Positions 59,594 to 64,000 of a DNA stretch of 64,000 bases are shown here, piece after piece (positions within the stretch are counted from its first letter, which is position 1; every line of letters begins with the position of its first letter). The notes below the pieces were generated by a model. That model was given only the letters and a program-made list of their open reading frames with translations, made no database searches and was not told the DNA's origin. Source of the stretch: Sinorhizobium fredii USDA 257 (lineage in GTDB: Bacteria; Pseudomonadota; Alphaproteobacteria; Rhizobiales; Rhizobiaceae); assembly GCF_000265205.3 (NCBI RefSeq), contig NC_018000.1, forward strand, positions 4,216,001 through 4,280,000, given 5' to 3'. The position numbers were made by a program, and so were the translations under genes.

Positions 59594-59902
59594 GGCTAAA
59601 CCATCCTCTCACGCAATGTGCGGAAACCGCATCCGCCCCCGGCGCGTTTCCTTCCCTTCCCAGGTCTCGAAGCGCACCCTATCTTCACGCTGCCACCCTG
59701 CCCGACTTGCAGCAGCAAGCCTTGGCGGGCGTCAGAATCCGGAGAATCCTGCACGCAGAATCCCCAACAATCCGGCGCGTTCTATGCTTGATCGTGAACT
59801 ATGTCCAGCCTTCACAAGAGGAGGTGGGCAGATTGTCGCGGGGGAGAGAGGCAGTCAATGAGCACAAGGGGTTGACGCGGTCGAGGGGCGTGTTGGCGCC
59901 CC
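59594..59902. other. upstream region of petABC, gene-free
   Basis: 309 bp between petA and the stop of the downstream ABC exporter gene. It contains only short frames and, near its right end (59885-59903), a GGGGCG-TGTT-GGCGCCCC inverted repeat. That repeat may act as a terminator for the exporter genes, though it has no T run. Confidence 0.5.
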
Positions 59903-61768
59903 CTATTCCGCCGCCTCTTCCTGCGCGATGAAACCGCCGGACTGGCGCGCCCAGAGTTCAGCATAGAGGCCGCCGCGCGCGATCAGCTCGGCGTGGCTGC
60001 CATCCTCGACGATATGTCCTCGGTCCATCACGACCAGACGGTCAAGTGCGGCGATCGTCGATAACCTGTGAGCGATCGCGAGCACCGTCTTGCCCTGCAT
60101 CAGTCGCTCCAGATTGGTCTGGATCGCTGCCTCCACTTCCGAATCGAGCGCCGAGGTCGCCTCGTCGAGAACGAGAATGGGCGCGTCCTTGAGCATCACC
60201 CGGGCGATCGCAATCCTCTGCCGCTGGCCGCCGGAGAGCTTGACGCCCCGTTCGCCGACATGGGCGTCGAAGCCCCTGCGGCCGCGCTGATCCTGCAGAC
60301 CGACGATGAAGTCATAGGCTTCCGCCTTGCGCGCCGCTTCCGTGAGCTGTTCGTCCGTCGCACCGGGCCGGCCGAAGAGAATATTGTCGCGGATCGATCG
60401 ATGCAGAAGCGACGTGTCCTGGCTGACCATGCCGATCTGGGCGCGAAGCGATTCCTGCCGGACCGTGGCGATATCCTGGCCGTCGATCAGAATCCGGCCG
60501 CCCTCGAGATCGTAGAAGCGCAGCAGCAGATTGACCAACGTCGACTTGCCGGCACCGGAGCGGCCGACGATGCCGACCTTTTCACCGGGGCGGATGGTGA
60601 GAGAAAAATCATCGATGACGCCGCCACCCTTGCCGTAGTGAAACGCCACCTGCTCAAAACGGATCTCTGGCCGGTTTACGGTCAGATCAGGCGCGCCGGG
60701 CCGATCGACGAGGCCGATCGATTGGGAGACCAGCTCGGCCGAATTCTGGATCGTGCCGATATTGCGCATGATGGCGTTGAATTGCGACATCATCCGCCCG
60801 AGCAGCATGTTGAGGCGCAGCACCAGCGCCAGCGTGAAGGCGACCGCACCCGAGCTGACCGCCCCTGCAAGCCATAGGTGAACCGCGTAGACGGCAATCG
60901 CCGCGATCATCATCCCCGAAAGTAAGGCCTGCGACGCCCGCACGCCCGTCAGAAGCCGGGTAAATGGGATGACCGCCCCTTGGAAGCGGTCGAAGCCCGC
61001 GCGGATGTAGCGATCATTCTCCTCGTCGCTGCCGAAGAGCTTGAGCGTCTGGATGTTCGAATAGGCATCGACCATGCGGCCGTTCAGCATCGAGGCCATT
61101 TCCGCGGTGTCGCGGGCGTGCTTGCGCACGCGCGGAACGAAATAGCGGGCAAGCGAAAGGAAGACAACGATCCAGAAGGCCACCATCGCCGCCAGCCGCC
61201 AGTCGAGCTGGGCGATCAGCGCCATGGTCGACGCAGTATAGATGAGGATGAACCAGATGACCTGCAGCAAGGATACGATCAGGTCGCTCGTCGCTTGCGC
61301 GCCCGACCAGACCTTGGTGACGATGCGACCGGAAAAGTCGTTCTGAAAGAAGGTGAGCGATTGCCGGGCTACGTAGACATAGGTCTGCCAGCGCACCAGG
61401 TTGAGAAAGCCGGTGATGATCGCCTGCTCCTCGACCAGCGCCGCGAGCGCCACGGCCAGGAAACGGAACACCAGCACCGTCAGCAGCATGAAGAGCAGCT
61501 CCGGGCCGTTGGAGGCGATCAATCCGCTCCAGCCATCCTGCGGCCGGATGGTGTCGAGCACGTCGACCAGCCGGCCGACGAAATAGAACAGTCCCGCTTC
61601 GAGCATGGCGACCAGCCCGCCGAGCGCCGCCATGGCGAGGAACGGACCTTTCGCCTGACTTGCATAGAACCAGGCGAAGCCCCAGAGCGACCTTGGCGGC
61701 TGCAGCCGATCGCGCGGCGCGAAGGGGCTGATCCAATTCTCGAAGATGGTGACGATGGCGCGCAGCAT
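59903..61768 (-). CDS. ABC exporter half-transporter (second of pair)
   Basis: A 621-residue fused transmembrane/ATPase protein of the MsbA/multidrug type. Six helices precede a nucleotide-binding domain with Walker A VGRSGAGKSTLVNLL, Q-loop MVSQDTSLLHRSI, signature VKLSGGQRQRIAI, Walker B VLDEATSALDSE with intact Glu, and H-loop AIAHRLS. It is a paralogue of the gene 103 bp upstream and shares its tail (SGGFIA ... EEAAE). Both ATPase sites look catalytic, so homodimers or a heterodimer are possible. Substrate unknown. Confidence 0.9.
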   Translation of the reverse strand: MLRAIVTIFENWISPFAPRDRLQPPRSLWGFAWFYASQAKGPFLAMAALGGLVAMLEAGLFYFVGRLVDVLDTIRPQDGWSGLIASNGPELLFMLLTVLVFRFLAVALAALVEEQAIITGFLNLVRWQTYVYVARQSLTFFQNDFSGRIVTKVWSGAQATSDLIVSLLQVIWFILIYTASTMALIAQLDWRLAAMVAFWIVVFLSLARYFVPRVRKHARDTAEMASMLNGRMVDAYSNIQTLKLFGSDEENDRYIRAGFDRFQGAVIPFTRLLTGVRASQALLSGMMIAAIAVYAVHLWLAGAVSSGAVAFTLALVLRLNMLLGRMMSQFNAIMRNIGTIQNSAELVSQSIGLVDRPGAPDLTVNRPEIRFEQVAFHYGKGGGVIDDFSLTIRPGEKVGIVGRSGAGKSTLVNLLLRFYDLEGGRILIDGQDIATVRQESLRAQIGMVSQDTSLLHRSIRDNILFGRPGATDEQLTEAARKAEAYDFIVGLQDQRGRRGFDAHVGERGVKLSGGQRQRIAIARVMLKDAPILVLDEATSALDSEVEAAIQTNLERLMQGKTVLAIAHRLSTIAALDRLVVMDRGHIVEDGSHAELIARGGLYAELWARQSGGFIAQEEAAE

Positions 61769-61857
61769 TGTTCCGATAATAGGGGGCTGAGACCGGACGG
61801 CAATCCGTTTCCGCCGCCGGCCTGATTACAAATGCGTAAGCTTTTGCCCTGAAACGC

Positions 61858-61889
61858 GAGGAGGCGGCGGATTACTCCGCCGCCTCCTC
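61858..61889. other. 14-bp perfect hairpin across a stop codon
   Basis: GAGGAGGCGGCGGA (61858-61871) pairs exactly with TCCGCCGCCTCCTC (61876-61889) around a 4-base loop that holds the TAA stop (minus strand) of the first ABC exporter gene. No T run follows, so this is not a classical terminator. It could be an mRNA stabiliser, or an incidental result of the Glu/Ala-rich tail. Confidence 0.6.
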
Positions 61890-63725
61890 CTTTTCGACAT
61901 CGTCGGCGATGAAGCCGCCGGACTGGCGCGACCAGAGATCGGCGTAGAGCCCACCCTTCGCAACGAGCTCGGCATGCGAGCCGGTCTCGACGACCCGCCC
62001 CGCCTCGAGGACGACCAGGCGGTCCATTTCGGTCAGCGTCGACAGGCGGTGCGCGATGGCGATCACCGTCTTCCCGGCCATCAGGGCGAAGAGGTTCTCC
62101 TGGATCGCCGCCTCCACTTCGGAATCGAGCGCCGAGGTTGCCTCGTCGAGAATAAGGATCGGCGCGTCCTTGAGGAAGACACGGGCGATCGCAATTCTCT
62201 GCCGCTGGCCGCCCGAGAGCTTCACACCCCGTTCGCCGACCTGCGCGTCGAGCCCTTGCCTGCCCAGGTTGTCCTCGAGCGCCTGGATGAACTCCCAGGC
62301 GTTGGCTTTCTTGGCTGCGGCGATGACCTGCGCGTCGGTTGCCTCCGGGTGCCCATAGGCGATGTTGTCGCGAATGGAGCGATGCAGGAGCGATGTATCC
62401 TGCGTCACGACGCCGATCTGCGAGCGCAGGCTGTCCTGGCTGACGGCTGAAATATCCTTGCCGTCGATCCGGATCACGCCGTCCTCGAGATCGTAGAAGC
62501 GCAGCAGCAGGTTCATCAGCGTCGTTTTGCCGGCACCCGAGCGGCCGACCAGGCCGATCTTCTCGCCGGGACGGATGTCGAGCGACAGCCGATCGATGAC
62601 GCCTTTTGCCTTGCCGTAATGGAAGCGGATATCCTCGAAACGGATCGCCCCCTTCTCGGCCGTCAGCGCTACGGCATCCGGCTGATCGACGATGTCGTGC
62701 GCCTTGGTCATCATTCCCATGCCGTCATAGACCGTCCCGATATTCTCGAAAAGCGCCGAGACTTCCCACATGATCCACTGCGACATCCCGTTGATGCGCA
62801 TGGCAAGACCGATCGCAACGGCGATTGCTCCGACCGAGATCGCGCTGGTGAGCCAGAGGTAGATCCCAAGCGAGCCGACAGCGAAGAGCGCCACGCAATT
62901 GTTCGTGTAGACGCATATGTGGAACAGCGTGACCTTGCGCATCTGCCGGTAGACGGTGTCGAGAAACTCCTCCATACCGGCGCGCGCATAGGTTTCCTCC
63001 CGCCCGGCATGCGAGAAGAGCTTCACCGTGCTGATATTGGTGTAGCTGTCGACGATGCGTCCCGTCATCATCGAACGGGCATCCGCCTGCTCCTTGGAGA
63101 TCTTCTGCAGGCGCGGCACAAAGGTGGTTACGATCACGACATAGATGACCAGCCAGATGGCAAGCGGCGCGACGAGCCGCAAGTCGGCAGCCGCGACGAC
63201 GACCAGCATCGTCGTGAAATAGCTCACCACATAGACGAAGACGTCGAGGATCTTCATTACCGTTTCGCGCACGGCGAGCGACGTCTGCATCACCTTCGTG
63301 GCGACGCGACCGGCGAACTCGTTGGCGAAGAAGGTCATGCTCTGCCGAAGCAGATACCGGTGCATCTGCCAGCGCGCCATCATCGGATAGTTGCCGAGCA
63401 GCACCTGATGCATGATGAATGAATCGAGCGCCACGAGGGCCGGCAAGCCGATGAGGATCAAGGCTGCCATCCAGGCAAGCCTGCCCCCCTCGGTGGCGAG
63501 GAAGGTTTCACGCTCGGCATTGGACAGCCAGTCGACGACGTTGCCGAGGAACTGGAACAGCGCCACCTCGCCGATCGCGATCAGCATGGTGCAGACTGCC
63601 ATGATGAGCAGCCAAGGCGCCGCGGGCCTGGTGTAGTGCCAGCAGAAGGCAAAGAGGCCCTTCGGTGGAAGCGTCGGCTCCTCCAGCGGGTAGGGATTGA
63701 GGCGGGATTCAAACCAGCCGAACAT
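61872..63725 (-). CDS. ABC exporter half-transporter (first of pair)
   Basis: A 617-residue exporter protein (MFGWFESRLNPYPLEEPTLP). Six helices are followed by an ATPase with Walker A VGRSGAGKTTLMNLL, Q-loop VVTQDTSLLHRSI, signature VKLSGGQRQRIAI, Walker B ILDEATSALDSE and AIAHRLSTL. It is followed by its paralogue 103 bp later, so the two are probably one transcript. Its start codon lies behind a hairpin (63734-63754) that covers the Shine-Dalgarno, and further upstream are paired hairpins and a leader ORF. These suggest that expression is induced when translation of the leader changes. Confidence 0.9.
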   Translation of the reverse strand: MFGWFESRLNPYPLEEPTLPPKGLFAFCWHYTRPAAPWLLIMAVCTMLIAIGEVALFQFLGNVVDWLSNAERETFLATEGGRLAWMAALILIGLPALVALDSFIMHQVLLGNYPMMARWQMHRYLLRQSMTFFANEFAGRVATKVMQTSLAVRETVMKILDVFVYVVSYFTTMLVVVAAADLRLVAPLAIWLVIYVVIVTTFVPRLQKISKEQADARSMMTGRIVDSYTNISTVKLFSHAGREETYARAGMEEFLDTVYRQMRKVTLFHICVYTNNCVALFAVGSLGIYLWLTSAISVGAIAVAIGLAMRINGMSQWIMWEVSALFENIGTVYDGMGMMTKAHDIVDQPDAVALTAEKGAIRFEDIRFHYGKAKGVIDRLSLDIRPGEKIGLVGRSGAGKTTLMNLLLRFYDLEDGVIRIDGKDISAVSQDSLRSQIGVVTQDTSLLHRSIRDNIAYGHPEATDAQVIAAAKKANAWEFIQALEDNLGRQGLDAQVGERGVKLSGGQRQRIAIARVFLKDAPILILDEATSALDSEVEAAIQENLFALMAGKTVIAIAHRLSTLTEMDRLVVLEAGRVVETGSHAELVAKGGLYADLWSRQSGGFIADDVEKEEAAE

Positions 63726-63733
63726 TAATTAGC

Positions 63734-63754
63734 TCCTTCAGATATTTTGAAGGA
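63734..63754 (-). promoter_or_regulatory. Shine-Dalgarno-sequestering hairpin of the ABC exporter gene
   Basis: On the mRNA TCCTTCA (63754-63748) pairs with TGAAGGA (63740-63734) around a 7-base loop AAATATC. The right arm carries the AAGGAG ribosome-binding site of the exporter gene, 8 bases before its ATG at 63725, so folding would block initiation. A GCGGG-GCGA-CCCGC hairpin precedes it (63757-63770). Confidence 0.65.
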
Positions 63755-63796
63755 AGGCGGGTCGCCCCGCATTCTTTATCTTCGGAAAACTCGAAA

Positions 63797-63843
63797 CCGG
63801 AGGGGATGCCCCGAATCGAGCTGCGCCCTCCGGGAAACCGGAG
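63797..63843 (-). promoter_or_regulatory. mutually exclusive hairpins in the exporter leader
   Basis: On the mRNA, segment 1 is CTCCGG (63843-63838), segment 2 is CCGGAGGG (63833-63826) and segment 3 is CCCTCCGG (63804-63797). Segment 2 can pair with 1 (loop TTTC) or with 3 but not with both. That is the switch geometry of attenuators. Confidence 0.55.
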
Positions 63844-63885
63844 CACGCGTCATTCGATCGACAGAATGAAAGGGCGCGGAACCGG

Positions 63886-63942
63886 TCAGGCCTGGAACGG
63901 CCAGGCTACTTGCGGGAGGCGGGTCAACATCAGAATGGTCAT
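63886..63942 (-). CDS. 18-codon leader peptide of the ABC exporter genes
   Basis: The frame encodes MTILMLTRLPQVAWPFQA and a stop. A GGAGG ribosome-binding site lies five bases before its ATG. A GCCTGG-CCGTT-CCAGGC hairpin (63890-63906) falls inside the last codons, where a moving ribosome would melt it. A second ATG four bases upstream opens another frame of 56 codons but is too close to the GGAGG. The distance to the exporter ATG is about 160 nt. No coding function is expected beyond regulation; translation is inferred from the site, not shown. Confidence 0.5.
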   Translation of the reverse strand: MTILMLTRLPQVAWPFQA

Positions 63943-64000
63943 GCATGCCTCCGTCGGTTCGCGTTGAAGAGGATTGAGCTTTACCTCTATTCCCGCCATT

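Overview
The window is a 64 kb piece of a GC-rich alphaproteobacterial chromosome, most likely Sinorhizobium/Ensifer (Rhizobiaceae). The proteins for PurC, Icd, RecA, CckA and the cytochrome bc1 subunits read like those of S. meliloti and relatives. So does the combination of a cckA hybrid kinase, a giant growth-pole-ring protein, a GTTC-N7-GTTC LexA box at recA and a one-cysteine DksA. The assignment rests on recognising protein sequences, not on a search. Most of the window is core chromosome; no intact phage, insertion sequence or CRISPR array was seen.

Layout. 0-2.4 kb: a penicillin-binding-protein-like DacC and the lipoprotein RlpA (minus strand). 2.6-4.8 kb: tRNA-Ser(UGA), followed by a small decayed accessory patch (broken HTH gene, broken unknown gene, N-terminally truncated HNH nuclease) with two small envelope proteins inside it. 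4.8-13.7 kb: an ATPase-inhibitor-type DUF1476 protein, purC-purS-purQ, a block of four unrelated genes (lipoprotein, DUF1127 protein, MocR-type regulator, PagL-like lipid A deacylase), then purL-bolA-small basic protein-grxD. 14-16.7 kb: two tandem Bcr/CflA-type MFS exporters. 16.7-24 kb, mostly minus strand: inositol-monophosphatase family protein, ttcA, glutaminase, rpsD, a HerA-like ATPase, murI and a TrmJ-like methyltransferase. 24.3-29.1 kb: icd, a sucrose-phosphatase-like HAD enzyme, an AraC/GyrI-like regulator and a SulP transporter. 29.2-33.1 kb: alaS and recA (minus). 33.4-35.3 kb: pseudouridine kinase and glycosidase.

35.4-48.8 kb: cckA, a FliO-like gene interrupted by a C9 tract, dksA, a SixA-like phosphatase, a YcjX/YcjF pair, two unknown proteins, the overlapping folP-folB-folK cluster, a DUF922 protein, a probable small RNA, a ferredoxin and an Hpt-domain protein. 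49.4-56.0 kb: one 2222-residue growth-pole-ring (GPR/RgsE-type) protein with very recent internal repeats. 56.3-59.6 kb: a VOC protein and petABC. 59.9-63.7 kb: two ABC exporter half-transporters.

The most interesting candidate is at the right end. Upstream of the tandem ABC exporters there is an 18-codon leader ORF with a good ribosome-binding site. It is followed by two mutually exclusive hairpins and then a hairpin that hides the Shine-Dalgarno sequence of the first exporter gene. The arrangement resembles antibiotic- or translation-sensing attenuation. Other leads are a CU-rich small RNA at 47.8-47.9 kb, a Cys-rich ORF in front of purL, a possibly leaderless MocR-type regulator, two LexA-like boxes between recA and psuK, a DacC lacking two of three catalytic motifs, and repeat units in the pole-ring gene.
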